Positions 51,947-64,000 of a stretch of DNA of 64,000 nucleotides are shown here, piece by piece. The position numbers and the translations under genes are program-made. Location: positions 39,166,831 through 39,230,830 of the forward strand of contig ML681992.1 in the NCBI GenBank assembly GCA_007922195.1. The letters run 5' to 3'. Position 1 is the first letter of the stretch. Each line of letters opens with the position of its first letter. A model generated the notes under the pieces. It was not told the origin of the DNA, made no database searches, and worked only from the letters and a program-made list of their open reading frames with translations. This stretch comes from Podocnemis expansa (taxonomy: Eukaryota > Chordata > Testudines > Podocnemididae).

Positions 51947-53526
51947 TACCCTAGTCCATCACCTGCCTGGAGCACTCTTCCCTGCTGAGCAGTTGCCGTG
52001 CTGCAACCATGGGTCTTGCTAATACTGAGTGAGATCCCAAGTTAAGAAATGTCTTTAAGCCCAGTGTTCAAGGTAGTCTGGTGAGATGCAGATCCAGCTT
52101 TCATGAGCGTCCTGGAGGCCACTTGTCAGCCAGGCTTCTAAAAGCATGTTTCCTTACCACCAGGAGACAAATTCGCGTGTGTTTCCGTAGCAGAGACATT
52201 TCAGTTTTTGCACTAGGTGTTTTTAAAGTAAGGGATCAGGTACAGGTGTAGCAGAAATGTGTTGTGCCTTTTAAAGACACTTGTGGGGGGAAAAGCTTTT
52301 TTACCATTCTAGCACAATCTAATATAGTCACACATTGCAGGCTGGATTGCAGTTTCAGGATGTGCAGAAAAGTTTAAGATCTGCATTTACTGAATGATGT
52401 TACATTTATTGCATCAGTTGCTCACATTTTAGCTGCACTGACATGCTTGGCTGTGCCTCACTTTAAGTTTCACTCTTTTATGGAGGGGTCTAGGGAGAGG
52501 ACTCAGGTGTGCTTTTACCTTAAGACAGTGCCAGCTTCAAATAGATTATCCAAAGTATAAAGTCCAAGAATCTGTTCTGGATACTTTCAAAACAAACCAA
52601 AAAAACCCATCTCCACACAGTTTACCTTTGGGTTTTATCAGTGTTCGATTACACTGTAAACTTTTCCTCCCCTAATAAAATCTGAATCATGACACCAAGG
52701 TTACAGAAATAAGTCTCAAAACCTAACATTTACTTCATGTTGCACAATGTCTAGAGTAGAAATTAAAATTGTAATAAAATTTTATTAGCCATTGAATCAG
52801 TGAAAAAGCAAAGTCCCAGAGAAGCAGACAAAAAATTACTGTGCTGGAGAGAGTAGCTATGTCTGTTTTAAATGTGTCATGCAAAGAAAAAGAAAATTGT
52901 TTTGATGCATGAAAGGACCCAAAGCATGTGTTCCTTTAAAAATAAAAATAAAACTGTTGGTAGATTTCTTTACAATGGAAATTAAGGTCATACGAGCCCA
53001 ATTTTTCTTGGAGAATCTGTATAAAATTGTCTCCTCTTTGAAATGCACTGTTTAAAACTTTTTTGTGTTTTCTGTTAAACGTTTTACCAAATGTCTAATA
53101 ATTGGAAGAGAAAGGGTTTATGTTAAAGAATTGATGTCTAACCTCTTCAGTTTATAGTGAAAAACTCCCAATCCTCAACTCTGATTCCTCTTAAGACGAC
53201 TGTGAACAAAACAGGAAAGGGGGATTGGGGGGACAGAATCCCTCTTTCTTTCTTAAAAAATCCACCTTAAATCATCTTGTACGGTGCATGGAAGCAGCAA
53301 AGGAAACAACTTCCCTGGCTGTTTTTTTTTCATGTTCTTGCTTCTTTGAATTCCACTATCCCTTATTTCCTTCAATAAACAAACATACTAAGACATCAGG
53401 GGATGCACGTGCACACACACACACTGTATATTGGATAAGTACATCCAAAACCAAAGTTGTCAGAAGCAACAGCACCACTGGAACAAGCATAGACCAATGT
53501 CTTTCTGGTGAACCATCCTAGGAGCA
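51947..53526. other. intergenic, no feature recognised
   Basis: Mostly unique-looking AT-rich sequence. The first exon of the presumed downstream gene was sought here and not found. Confidence 0.4.
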
Positions 53527-53735
53527 AGTTCCAAAGGGCTAGTCTAGCCATGTTAGTTCAACAAAACAAACAAGGAGTCTTGTCAAGATCTGAAGGGGTA
53601 GCCATGTTAGTCTAGTTTGGTAATACAAACAAGGAGTCCTGTGGCACGGTAGACTAATAAATTTATTTTTTGTATGAGCTTTAAAAGCCTAATAAATTTA
53701 TTTATCGCATGAGCTTATCCTAGGAACCTGTGCTA
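53527..53735 (+). repeat. two tandem copies of the AGCCATGTTAGTCTAG repeat
   Basis: The first, short copy begins AGTTCCAAAGGGCTAGTCTA and ends AACAAGGAGTCTTGTC. The second begins AAGGGGTAGCCATGTTAGTC at about 53594 and runs to TTTATTTATCGCATGAGC. Confidence 0.65.
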
Positions 53736-55084
53736 GATGTAAGAGAAAGAAGAGGAGGAATCATAATATTCCTGGCCAGTTGTGTAGCATGGTGTGATCA
53801 ACTGGAGGGAAGTAGTTTTCCTGATCCCAGCTGAAGACCAGCATATGCCCTCAGGCGGTGCTGCATTTATGGCAAGATGGTGATTATGTGCTGCACTTTC
53901 TGCAGTCAGTTGTGGGATTACTGTTCAAAGTAGGGAAAGGCCTGTTTTTATCTTGCACTTAGTCTGGCACATATGATGATATTTCCTTCTAGTGACTGAT
54001 TCCTGTAAGTATGCAAAGCACTGTTTTCTGACATCGGATGAGTTCTTTAATGCAAGTGGTGAAGGCACCAGATTTATTCCACCCTGATAACTCTCTAAAA
54101 ACACTCATTACACAATAATGGCTGTAAAAAACGAGACAGATGAAATGTCAAAAATTACCTTACCATTCAAAATGCAATAATTTTTTTAGATTAGTTAACC
54201 ACAATACTCTACAAAAAGGAACCTGACTTAAACTAAGTGACATTTCACTTTAGTTTTTTAGTAACCCTTGGTTGTTTCTTGTATTACAGATGCACACACA
54301 ATAAAAGTTTTTATGCTGATTTTTACTTGGGTGAAACTGCAGTTAAAAAGTAGGATAAAAAAGCAGGGTAAAAATGTAACAGTCTTTAAAATCCCTTTTT
54401 AACTTAAAAAAAAAAAAAACAAAACCAAAAAACCTCTCCCTTTGATTAAAAAAATACTCTTAAGAAACATGCTGAATCCTGTCTGTCATCTGGTTTAATG
54501 CATTATGACCCTGTCATACAGTGTAAAGCTGTAGGAGATGGTTCTGTTTTACATAACAAACAGCATTATTTGTCATTGTAAACCAGTACAGGAACATGGT
54601 AAGCAAGTTGACTGGTAAAATACTGGATACCAGTAAGTGTAGTAAGAGGACAGTTCTGGTTTTGTTGTGTGTATTTTCTATGCACTGTGAAGTATTTTCT
54701 TTTTCAAGAAATTTGATATAGATGAGCTGTGCTTAGCTGAATGTAGAAAAATAAGCATTTAGAGCCTGATCCTACCTTACTGGAGTGATTCAGATAACTT
54801 CACTGGGCTTTGGGTCAGGCCGTTAATGTGATACAGTGATCAAACTACACATTCTGTTCCAAGACAAATAATTTCACTAAAGAGACACTCAACATGAAGG
54901 GCTTTTAATATTAAGTAATGTTAAAGCATGGCCAATCAGTAGTAGAGTACACCTTAAATATTATGTTGTGACTTTGAAAAAAAAAAAATTAAAAATGCTG
55001 TGCAGGTTTTTTGCTGCTCCTCAATATTTCTGTCTATTTCAGCAAGGCTGAAAATGATTCACTAATTGACAGTTCACTGGAAAG
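53736..55084. other. intergenic, no feature recognised
   Basis: AT-rich sequence with short poly-A runs near 54407 and 54978. No exon was recognised. Confidence 0.4.
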
Positions 55085-55322
55085 TGTGAAACTAACTGTA
55101 CTCAAAATAAACAAGGAATCTAGCAGTGCTTTTAAAGACTAACAACACATTTATTTGTTGCATGAGCTTTCATGGGAGAAAAGTCCCACTTCATCAGATG
55201 CTTGATAATAGAGAACTACAGATGAATGGGAGGAAAATAAATAAAAGGAAGTGTGCACTACAAAGTGCTGCAAGATTCCTTGTTTGTTTTGCTGAACTAG
55301 ACTGACACATCTACCACTTGGG
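55085..55322. repeat. inverted pair of AGCCATGTTAGTCTAG-family copies
   Basis: The + copy (55085-55205) has AACAAGGAATCTAGCAGTGC to TCATGGGAGAAAAGTCCCAC. The minus-strand head follows at about 55258-55322 (AAGATTCCTTGTTTGTTTTG, CTGAACTAGACTGACACATC). Together they form a foldback of about 240 bp. Confidence 0.6.
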
Positions 55323-55897
55323 AACTTGCATTCAAAATGTTGTCAAATGCACAAAATAAACAAACAGGGAAGAAATAGAGAAGTGGGTGTTGTAAATTAG
55401 TGAGTACATAATTTTCAGACAAAAATGTCATTCCAAAAAGTTGATGGTATCCTTTTAATGTGCTACTAATGTTGTTAATGCTAATCAAGTATTTAAAGGG
55501 GAAGAATCTTTACTGGATGATTTTGGATTAAAGAGCACAAAAAAAAAAATCAATTCATGAATGTGTGAAATCCCTGAAAAAACAAAACAAGTGGAAGTGC
55601 AGAACTAAGGTATATCAGTCAAAACTTTATATGTGTGTCTCCACCCTACATCCAAAGATAGGAGGCAAGTGGACATCGGTGACATACAGTAGGCAACACC
55701 AGCCACGTACTCCTACTGTATAATGCTGTGCTTGACATAAGGACGTGCATTTGCTCATGAGTTGTTGGCACCAAGACCTGTGATTGCTCCTATGATCATG
55801 GGTTCTCAACTGGGGAATCTGGACCTCTAGAGTGGTCACAACCACTATACTTTCTTTATCTTTAGGTGGGAGTAAGGAAGAGGTCCCCCAACGTTAG

Positions 55898-56500
55898 TGA
55901 ACATAAGAGTGCCTATACTGAGTCAAACCAATGGTCTGTCTAGTCCTGTATCTAGTCTTTTGACCAACAATAGCTAGTGGCAGGTGCCTCAGAGGAAATT
56001 ACAACAGCAGGGCAATTATCTAGTGATTTGTTCAGTTCCAGCTTCTGGCAGACAGAGGCTAGGCATACTCAGAGTATGGGGTTGCATCCATGACCATTTT
56101 GGCAAATATCTAATAATGATGGATGTTCATGGAGGTAGGTGCATCCTATCTCTTCCTTTTTTGAACCCTGCTATGGTTTCAGTCTTCACAACATCCCCAA
56201 GCAAGGAGTTCTGCAGATTGACTGCGTGTTTTGTGAAGTGCTTCCTTTTGTTTGTTTTAAACCTACTGCCTTGGGTGACCCATGGTTCTTGTATTGTGTT
56301 ATGTGAAGGGTTAAATAAATATTTCCTTATTCACTTTCTCCACACCATTCAAGCTTTGAGACATGTATCCTATCCCCCCTTAGTCACCTCTTTTCCAAGC
56401 TAAACAATCCCTTTCCTCATATGGGAGCTGTTCCATATTCCTAATAATTTGTTACCCTTCTCTGAACGTTTTTCACTTCTAATCTATCTAAGTTGTTGTT
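55898..56500 (-). repeat. CR1 3' region fragment
   Basis: Minus-strand CR1 words occur in order: TATACTGAGTCAAACCAATG, TTCCAGCTTCTGGCAGACAG, TTTTTTGAACCCTGCTATGG, CTTCACAACATCCCC, TTTGTTTTAAACCTACTGCC and CATATGGGAGCTGTTCCATA. The frame has stops. It is followed by a TTG microsatellite near 56494. Confidence 0.8.
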
Positions 56501-56519
56501 GTTGTAACATGGTGTCACA

Positions 56520-58599
56520 GTATCAGACTTTGGAGCACCAAGGTCCATGAGTTCTGAGTTAGATTGGTAGACGTTGAGTGTCGCATGGCTGAATCTACCA
56601 TTCCTTGCTTGTTTTTGTCTCTTCTGCTAAGTGCTTTAGTTTGGGTGAAGTTAGACTAGGATTCTGATGAAAGCTAACTTCATCCTCATTCCCCCCAATG
56701 TGAGATTATATAGCACCAGCACTATGTAAAACATGGATTTCTTATGGAGATTCAGACCCTGATCCTGCTAACAGTATCACACATGGTTAACTTTAAAAGC
56801 AGGTGCAGTTCTTCACTCATTTCAATCATAATTTCACTCACAAATGCCTGCTGAGTGATCCTCCTCCAAGCCTGATTTGCAGAAGAAAGGAGCCTCTGAT
56901 AGCCCCAACTCCATAGCTTTATCTCAGTCTCAGCTATAGCAGCTCCTGCTTTTAACTCTGGAGACACTAGATACAGTCCTTAATGTGTTGGCCAAGATAG
57001 CAACCATCACAGTTTAGGATCAGGATTTACTTTAATAACAACACACTGTAAATTTTGCTCCCCTTTGTTTTACGCACATGATAGAGATCTGCATATTTCA
57101 GACTATTTGGCCCATTGAAGCAAGATCTTGCACACAATTCAATCACATTTCATCCATCTGTCTGTGTACCAGAGCCCTTGGTATAAGAGAGGAGTGTTGG
57201 ACTTGTAGGGAGTCCCTGAAATAGAGGATGATGGGAGATTGACACACAAGGTGGTTGTTGCAGCGGTGTAGGATTGCAAAGATCCCAGGTGTGTGCGGTG
57301 AGCTTAGCTTACAGAAGCGACAAAGTACACAAAGGTCTAGTTATGCATGTTTAACACACACAAGCATTTCCACTCCTATATATACACGGTCACACTCAAT
57401 TTCATTGAGACGCTCAGAAATAACCATTGGAAATGACTCAGACAGACTGTTACCACATAAAACTGAAACAACGATTCTCTGTGTATGAAAGTTTGTTTCT
57501 GGGCTATCCAAGTTACAAGTGTAAAGCCTCTGTGACAAACTATGTGGTAAAAAATGGGAATAAATCATTGTGACAGACGCCATCTTAGATCCGCACAGGA
57601 AATGTTCTGTTGTTCAGATGAGGCCAGCTCGATGCAGCTGATCTGGCAGAGCTGACCACAAGCCATCCTGTTTCAAGCTGTATTTGCAGGTGATGGTAAC
57701 AAAGGAAAGATCAAACTGATAATGTTGCTGCTAGAGTAGATTATGAATACAAATTTACATTGGGTAAAAGCAGGTTATGCCTAATGTTAAGAGCACATGA
57801 CTGAACTTGCTATAAAGTATCATCACTAGAACTGATCAGCTGTGCTTATTATAGTAGCTGAGACACAAACTTTTTTCCAACAAATTAACTTTTTAACACA
57901 ATTAAAATTATTCTTTGAACTGCCATGGAAATTGGAGCCTGATCTCAGGCAAACTCCCCTTGTGCTCTGGTAAGTGCTACAGGATTTGGTAGGTCCTTTG
58001 TAGGGAAACATATTTTAACTCTGCACCATGCTGCTGTTAACATAACCAGTTGGGAAATCTCATTGTTATTCTCAGCAAGTATTCTACCTGCTATACTGGT
58101 TCCATTGTAACATCAAAGGGTCCCGCCACAATGCACTCTGCATGGGTCCCCTGGCTTGAGAAACAATGGGAATTCCTGATCATTCTGAGATCTTTACTGG
58201 GAAGTAAAACTAGAGGTTGTGTTGTTATTAAGCCTCTCTTGTATTTGTGAAGTAGATTACAGAATGGATCATAGACTTGCATTTTATGGTGTATTGTCAT
58301 ATATAATCAGAACTAAGTGATGCCTGTCAAAGTAATAAACAGGACACTTTGCAGTGCAGGATCTCAGGGTTTCTTCTGTGCTTGTGTTCTTGCTAAGTCA
58401 CAAAAGTCCATAACCAGCACAAGTTTCCGAGTCACTGGTGTGAATTCAGCAACTTGTATTGTGTACATGTGCGTTTTCTTTCAGCTTTTTTCTCTTAATA
58501 ACTATATGCAGACCATGTGCTAACACAGGGTAGGCTGGCCTTGCTACACAAAAGTTAAAACATATCAATTAAAGATGTGATGTTAAAGTGGATTAAACT
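56520..58599. other. intergenic, no feature recognised
   Basis: Unique-looking sequence. No exon with convincing splice sites and no RNA gene was found. Confidence 0.4.
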
Positions 58600-58607
58600 C
58601 TTCTGTA

Positions 58608-59084
58608 CGGGGCCAGATTAAGGCAGGGGATATAGGGGTTGCAGCCCTTGGCTCCGACCTAAAGGGGGTCTCTCAGTCCCCCAAAAAATCCAACCGTGGC
58701 CAAACTGACTGGCTGCTTCTCCTTCCTTCGGGGCAGGAGTGTGACCGACTGTGGCCTCTGGCCTGCCTGCCACTGCCCCCCCCCCAGCAACACTGGCCCG
58801 TGGGGCCTCCCTGCAGCCCCCAAGCAGTGCCAGCTTGTGCCTGCCCCCCTGTAACACCATGGGTCCTCCCTGCTGCATCCCCCACCCACAGTATTGGCCC
58901 CTCCCAGCACCCTGCAGCAGTGCCACCCAGTCATGGCCCCCCAAGACCCCTCCTTCGCTCTAGCTTGGGCCCTGGAGCCCCTGCCCCTGCCCCCCAACAC
59001 CCCTAGGCAGAGCACCATGGCAATGGGGGGCCCCCAAAAAGGTGGACAGTCCCAGGCCCTCCCCCAGACTTTGATTCGGCCCTG
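58608..59084. mobile_element. hAT-like MITE, C-rich
   Basis: The ends are CGGGGCCAGATTAAGG and CTTTGATTCGGCCCTG, an inverted pair of the CAGGGCCGGATTAA type. The flanking octamers CTTCTGTA (58600-58607) and CTTCTGTG (59085-59092) match at seven of eight bases. The C-rich interior creates spurious open frames. Confidence 0.8.
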
Positions 59085-59750
59085 CTTCTGTGCGTGCTCT
59101 CTGTCAAAATTAGCCTTAAGTCACTGTAGTTTAATCCTCTTTAGGATTTAATGTATACTCCTTGATTTCAGGGTGTTAGCTGATATGTCTTAATTCTCCC
59201 AAATGCTTACATGAACAAGGACTTGAAAGAGCTCTGTAAACTTTACATGAGACCTATAAACATCTCTCCCTACCATCCTGCTTTCCCTCCACCCTCACCA
59301 TGATGTAGCTGGCATGGATGTTGTATCATTGTTACCTAGAGAGGATGCATGCCTTTGTGCATTGTTGTCTTTTATATACTAAATACTAGAATCATGCGCT
59401 TTAAGGAAGAATGGCAACTTTTTTCCTTGATATTTGTGGAGGTGATGGCTCGATTGTTAATGTTAGGTATTGGATGTTTGTTTTGGTTTTTATTTTTTTA
59501 TTGATATTTTTATATTAGGCCTTCTGAGAAGTAGGGTAATCACTCTTCTATTAGTATGTCTGCCAATGGGTGTGTTATTTTTAGCATGCAACAAGCAGAC
59601 CTCTGTAGAGAGTGTTATTCTGCACTCAGTACTGTAGGAGTTTAACTTTTTTTTCATAAAAGATGCCCAGAGCATGGGGTGGGGTCTTAGTCGATGTTAC
59701 TTATTTTGAAAATCCTAACAAAAGTTTTCCTTCTTTTGTTCCCCCCAAAG
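59085..59750. other. intergenic or intronic, no feature recognised
   Basis: AT-rich sequence leading to the exon candidate at 59751. No repeat was recognised. Confidence 0.4.
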
Positions 59751-59801
59751 GAGACAACACAACTGTGACCTCCCCAGTCACTAGAAGTCTTGCAAGCTCA
59801 G
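59751..59801 (+). CDS. TMEM123: candidate internal exon, possibly TMEM123 (porimin)
   Basis: A 51-bp segment lies between a strong acceptor (ctttgttccccccaaag) and a consensus donor (CAG|gtaagc). Only one of the three frames is open: phase 1 in and phase 1 out, reading DNTTVTSPVTRSLASS after a split codon. The length is a multiple of three, so the exon is symmetric. The peptide is Ser/Thr-rich with NTT as a potential N-glycosylation site, as in the mucin-like ectodomain of TMEM123. In mammals TMEM123 lies next to MMP7 in the same transcriptional direction, which matches position and strand here. No other exon of this gene was found, so the assignment rests on splice signals, composition and synteny. 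Confidence 0.5.
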
Positions 59802-61211
59802 GTAAGCCAGTGCTAACGCTTTACTTCCTGGCTCTGGTACGCAGAGGTCCTATAGAAAAGTACAGGTATTCCAAATGTACTGGTTAAACTGTATAATGCA
59901 GTGAAAGCCCCTGTTTTTCACCAACTGTAGAGCAGCAGCATGCACAGTGCTGAGAAAACACAGTGGGTGAAGGCATGAGAGGAGGAATAAAATATGAAAT
60001 TTAAAAAAATGATTTTTATAGAAAGGTGACTATTTACACACTTTCTTCAATGCCCAATTAAAAGGAAAAAGCAAATGTACAGTAACCACAGCCATCCATA
60101 CTGGCTGAGCAGGAAAGGAAGCCCCTGTCAATAGAGGTATGAATTAAATGACCTAGTTTCCATTTCAGTTTGGTTTTTAAACAGAATAAAATATGATAAT
60201 GGCTCTTTTCCAGGTATTGTGCCATCATGGGCACAAGATTTCTAAAAGAACATTAAAGGCTAGATTTTGACATTAGACACAGCCCAGAGCAATGGGTGCC
60301 AGGGTGATTGATTTAAATCAAAGTAATCTCTTTACCAAATTTAATCATGATTTAAATCAGCAAGCAAGAAATTTTGATGAAATCCCTAACTGCAATAGCA
60401 TTTTGCATTTGTACTTTTTAGTTATTTTCTAAACAAGATTGATTCTCATTAGCTGGTGACCATGAAAACATGTTGATTTGCAATTAAATATAGCCTACAG
60501 ATTTTGGTGCTGCTTTTTGCTAATCAGGGGGATGCGTTATATCTATACACATTTATTTAAGCAATTACATAGTTAACTTAAATTTACTCTTAATTTTTAC
60601 ATATATGGGAAAATGGAGAACAATGCATTTTTATGTGTGTGTTGTTTTTTTTTTTGTTCATCTCTTCTGTCAGACTATTTGGATGGAAATTCAAATTCAG
60701 TTAAAAATACATATAAGCAGCATTTTCTTTTTTTTATTTAATTAAATTAGCTGAAGTACTGGCAATAAAAAAGTTTTTCAAAACAAGGTTTGTATTTAAT
60801 ACTAACTGATTGATTAAATAAAGGAAATGCTATCTGTAACTAATTAGTTGGTCTGATTGTTTCCGGTTACCATGTCTGTCCTGATTTTAGAACTAGTAAA
60901 TTTCATCCTCTTTCACATAGTTTTTATTCATAGAGTGGGAGAGAAAACAAGCTTTCCTGTTTTTTCAATTCCCAGTTGGTTTCTTAACTTTGAACAAGTC
61001 ATTGAATGGAACTAGTTGAATAAAGTGAAATAAAGAAAATATTCTCTCCATGCTTGCAGATGAGGCTTCTGCTGTCAAAGCTGGTTTAGCATATCAAGAA
61101 ATCCTTGTTCAACATGCTTAACTAGTGACTTCCACCAGTTCAGTGGTTTGACTTTCTTTGAAATTTGTCCACAAATGTACAGTATGCTCTATGCTATTAA
61201 GATAACATGAG
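59802..61211. other. presumed intron; GATTTAAATC-type repeat
   Basis: From about 60297 the sequence carries TTGATTTAAATCAAAGTAAT and ATGATTTAAATCAGCAAGCA. These are palindromic words typical of an AT-rich interspersed repeat of reptiles, extending to roughly 61100. No convincing exon was seen. Confidence 0.4.
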
Positions 61212-61418
61212 TAGTGTTTCCCAACCAATGTGCCATGGCCCACAGGTGTGCCATCAGGCCTGAGCAGTTGTGCTCCAGATTTTTTTGAAAAACTATTCTG
61301 AGTTCTGGATTGGCTCATGAATATACATAAGGTCATTCAGAGACTATATGGTGGTGTGGCTCAAAATAATTAAAAATATCAAGGTGTGCCACGGCAAAGA
61401 AGAGGTTGGGAACCACTG
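61212..61418. mobile_element. hAT-like MITE
   Basis: The ends are TAGTGTTTCCCAACCAATG and AGGTTGGGAACCACTG, an inverted pair. The internal words GTGCCATGGCCCACAGG and GTGTGCCACGGC are typical of the family. The flanking octamers AACATGAG and ACATAGAG agree only partly. Confidence 0.75.
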
Positions 61419-62796
61419 ACATAGAGGACGTGGATTTTATTCAAGTAATTGAGAGTTTGGATTAGCAAAAGGCAGCCTTGGCCAGGGACCATCATCCTGC
61501 TCCTCCTCCTCAGTGCTGGCTGGGAGTCTCTGATCTGTTACAGTTAATAGTGATCTTTGGATCTCTTCCATATCCTCCAGATAATATATTACAGAGAGGC
61601 ATGTATCTCATGCTTGGGAACAAGGAAGAGGTTCAGATTGTGTAAGTTTGGACAATAGGGTTTCAGATAAAGAGGAATGTAATGTGTTTCATTTAAATTT
61701 AAGAAATTCATATTGAGTAAAAATCCTGGTTTATTTGGGTTTGGTTTTTTAAATAAGTGATATTTATCCACCCCAGTGGATGGTATGTATACTGTGTCAC
61801 CCCAAGAGGCTTTTTGACTTGGAGATGCATCTCTATGTCAATTCCTCCCCTGCTTAAATGTTGTAATTTATTGCTGGCCATCAAGGAGGGCAGTGTATCC
61901 ATGACTCTCTGCTCTCTTCCTCATTCTTCCCAACCACTCCCTGCCTGTAACTACTCTAATTACAGCTGGTTGCCCAGGCTCAAGTTTCTGGCAGGCCACT
62001 GCAGGGTGGGTACTGGTGGTTCTCACTTCCAGGCCTGGCCAGATAATCCATATCAGAACATAGTACTGAGGTGGCACGTGTTAAGCACTGAGAAGTCAGG
62101 AAAATTCCACAGTTGAGCGTGCAAACTCACCCATTCCTTGCCCCCACCCCACCCCAAATACAGGGCCTGTGTTAGTGAGAAGGGGTGGCTTCACTGACAT
62201 CAGTGGAATTAGGCTGGTGTAAAACAAATGTTGGATAAAGAATTAGGTCCTGTATGTTTAATAATTAATAAGCACACATTGTTTATCAAATGTGAGAGAC
62301 TTGATAGGTAACTGGTATAATTTTTTCTGAATATTAGATAACCATGTAGCATTGTCTGTTGCTCTGTATGTGCCAGACAGAATGCATGGAAGCTATTTTT
62401 ATGAAAATTACAGTAATCTGCATGTGCACAAGCATTCACCCACATGCTTGCATGTGTGCAATTTGCTTAATCTGTTTTTAAGCTTTATACACTAATTGCC
62501 TGTGTGCAGCTGTTACAGAATTTCTGGGGAGAGAGAGGTTCCTTTTCATTATGGAAAGAGGTGGAAGTGGAGGACAATGATTGTATAGCACCAGCAGTAT
62601 TGGAGGAGAGAAGAAGAAAGAAAACACATGGCAGCCCCAACTTCAGAGATTTCAAAATGAGGAGAGGAACCCAGCCCAAAACTGAAGGGGATGAAGGGGA
62701 AGGAGAAGCTCCAAACATGGGTTGCAAGGAACAGCTCCACTAAGATGAAAGAACTGTAGCATGGACACATTACAGTAGGATCTGGAGAGGGGAGAT
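61419..62796. other. presumed intron or intergenic, no feature recognised
   Basis: No exon or known repeat was identified. Confidence 0.4.
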
Positions 62797-63087
62797 GTAG
62801 GGGGTTACCAGATACCAGAGCATGGAAAGGAGGACAGGGAAGAATGAAAAGGAGGACATTGGAGGATAAATGAGAAAATGTAGTATTAATGTCATATTCT
62901 TCTGTTTTTAGGGAGCCCTGGAACGCTGCCCCCTAAAAATAGGGTATTCCAGGCGTTCCAGCATACTTTAATCCCTGTAAGTAAAAAGCCAGACAAAATC
63001 GTGTATTTTTAAAATGCCTAGAGGAGGAAGGACGTGAAGGTAAAAAGGAGGACATGTCCTCCTTTTGCATGACATCTGGTAAAACTA
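62797..63087 (+). mobile_element. short TAGGGTTACCAGA-type element
   Basis: The ends are TAGGGGGTTACCAGATACC and GACATCTGGTAAAACTA. The internal AAGGAGGACA words point inward from both sides, with the hairpin CTGTTTTTAGGGAG...CCCCCTAAAAATAG in the middle. It is nearly collinear with 51672-51946. Confidence 0.7.
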
Positions 63088-64000
63088 GGGATGGGACACA
63101 ATATATGAAAAGGAGAAAAGAGAAAAACTGAAAGACCAAGATGGCCTTTTTGTTCTTTGTTGGGCACCAGGCATTTGGGGTCCTGGCCCATAAGTGGGGC
63201 TCGTAGCTGTTAGAGTAATACAAACAATAAATACATTTTTTTAAATGAGTCAAGGGAGGCGAAAAGATGAGAAATAAGGCCTAGTCTACATCAAAAAGAT
63301 TTGCACTGCTGAACTATCAAACCTTTCCAATGTAGGCACATCTTATGCTCATCAAAAAGTGATTTTCCCCATGTAAATTGTGACAATTCTCTGAGCAAAT
63401 TAAGCCCTACTTGGAAAAATACTTTCATGCCAGTATAACTTGTCAGTATTGAAATGTCATTTAAAAAAAACAAAACAAAACAAAAAAACCCCTGTCTGAT
63501 GTTTACTGGAAACTCGGCCTGAAACAAATACAGAAGCAAAAGAGTAGAAAATGGTGTAGGAAGCAGTGAGAAAAAAGACAAGGCCAAAATACGCAAAAGC
63601 AAAATCAGAAAAAATAGCCCAGTGAAAAAACCAACATGCAAAAATGCAGACAAGACCAAATGCAGCAGCTGCGACAAAGCATGAAGGCAGGGGAAAACAC
63701 AGTGAGGGGAGGCAGTTAGTAAAAAGGCAGGTGAGTAGGATTCCAATCCATTAAATAGGAATCAGTGAACTTTAGGAATGTAGCCTTGATCTTGCTCAAA
63801 GGGAGATCAGTGGTAATGACAGTTTTGCCTGCAGTGGGATAAGATTCACTCTTTTTGTGACTGTGCTCTGCGCTGCCCCCACTCCTGGTCTGCATTTGGA
63901 TGTTGTCATGAGGACCAGGTATGTGTGCTTTTGGGACTTGCTCCTTCAATTGCAGTATGTTGTTGTGTGAAAAGTGCTGGTTTCTAAAGCTGTAAGAGCT
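63088..64000. other. window end, no feature recognised
   Basis: AAGGCCTAGTCTACATCAAA near 63279 resembles a MITE end, without a partner. A poly-A/CAAAA run lies at 63463-63489. No exon was recognised. Confidence 0.35.

Noticed and set aside
53462..53505. Ser/Thr-rich segment considered as a TMEM123 exon
   Set aside because: The acceptor lacks a pyrimidine tract, and the length of 44 bp does not fit a symmetric exon.
60674..60720. Strong acceptor-like sequence ctcttctgtcag
   Set aside because: It lies in an AT-rich repeat and has no matching donor or open frame of interest.
61057..61080. Possible 24-bp exon after gcttgcag
   Set aside because: The acceptor is fair, but the following donor (gtttag) is poor and no supporting domain or phase evidence exists beyond length.

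Overview
The window is vertebrate nuclear DNA, most likely from a turtle. The evidence is the repeat content: CR1-type LINEs, a SINE with a tRNA-like head and CR1-like tail, a DIRS-type tyrosine-recombinase retrotransposon with reptile-like domains, and many short hAT-like and PIF/Harbinger-like DNA elements. A cryptodire, perhaps a soft-shelled turtle, fits best, but the species is not proven. Two assembly gaps are present (27584-27983 and 50315-50723).

One complete protein-coding gene is visible. It is a six-exon matrilysin (MMP7) on the + strand, with start codon at 7312 and stop codon at 14052-14054. The splice sites and phases are intact and encode a 263-residue secreted metalloprotease precursor with cysteine switch, catalytic zinc motif and Met-turn, and no hemopexin domain. 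Upstream lie a TATA box, an AP-1 site and an ETS/PEA3-like site at spacings expected for this gene. A consensus polyadenylation signal follows the stop. About 46 kb downstream, a 51-bp Ser/Thr-rich exon candidate on the same strand (59751-59801) may belong to TMEM123, the expected downstream neighbour of MMP7; its remaining exons were not found.

Almost everything else is transposon-derived. From 1 to 7.2 kb there are three MITEs with CTATGTCTACACT-type ends, a hAT MITE with a perfect 8-bp duplication, and a SINE. The MMP7 introns carry a GC-rich hAT MITE (intron 3) and several elements in intron 5. From 14.6 to 18 kb lies a decayed CR1 LINE split by a MITE. From 20.9 to 23.7 kb a 1.8-kb non-autonomous DNA transposon sits inside another repeat. 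A solo LTR lies at 25.3-25.8 kb. GC-rich foldbacks occur at 28.7-29.0 and 31.8-32.3 kb. A deleted DIRS copy lies on the minus strand at 33.2-34.5 kb, and a near full-length but dead DIRS element occupies 40.5-46.2 kb. CR1 copies with nested insertions occur at 36.7-37.7 and 47.5-49.0 kb, and another CR1 at 55.9-56.5 kb. A tandem array arranged as an inverted repeat around a gap lies at 50.0-51.2 kb.

The most unusual pattern is in the MITEs that share the CTATGTCTACACT-type ends. Each copy is filled with its own 10-14 bp palindrome, yet every palindrome has TCGA at its centre, and most copies of the motif show the TTGA or TCAA expected from CpG decay.
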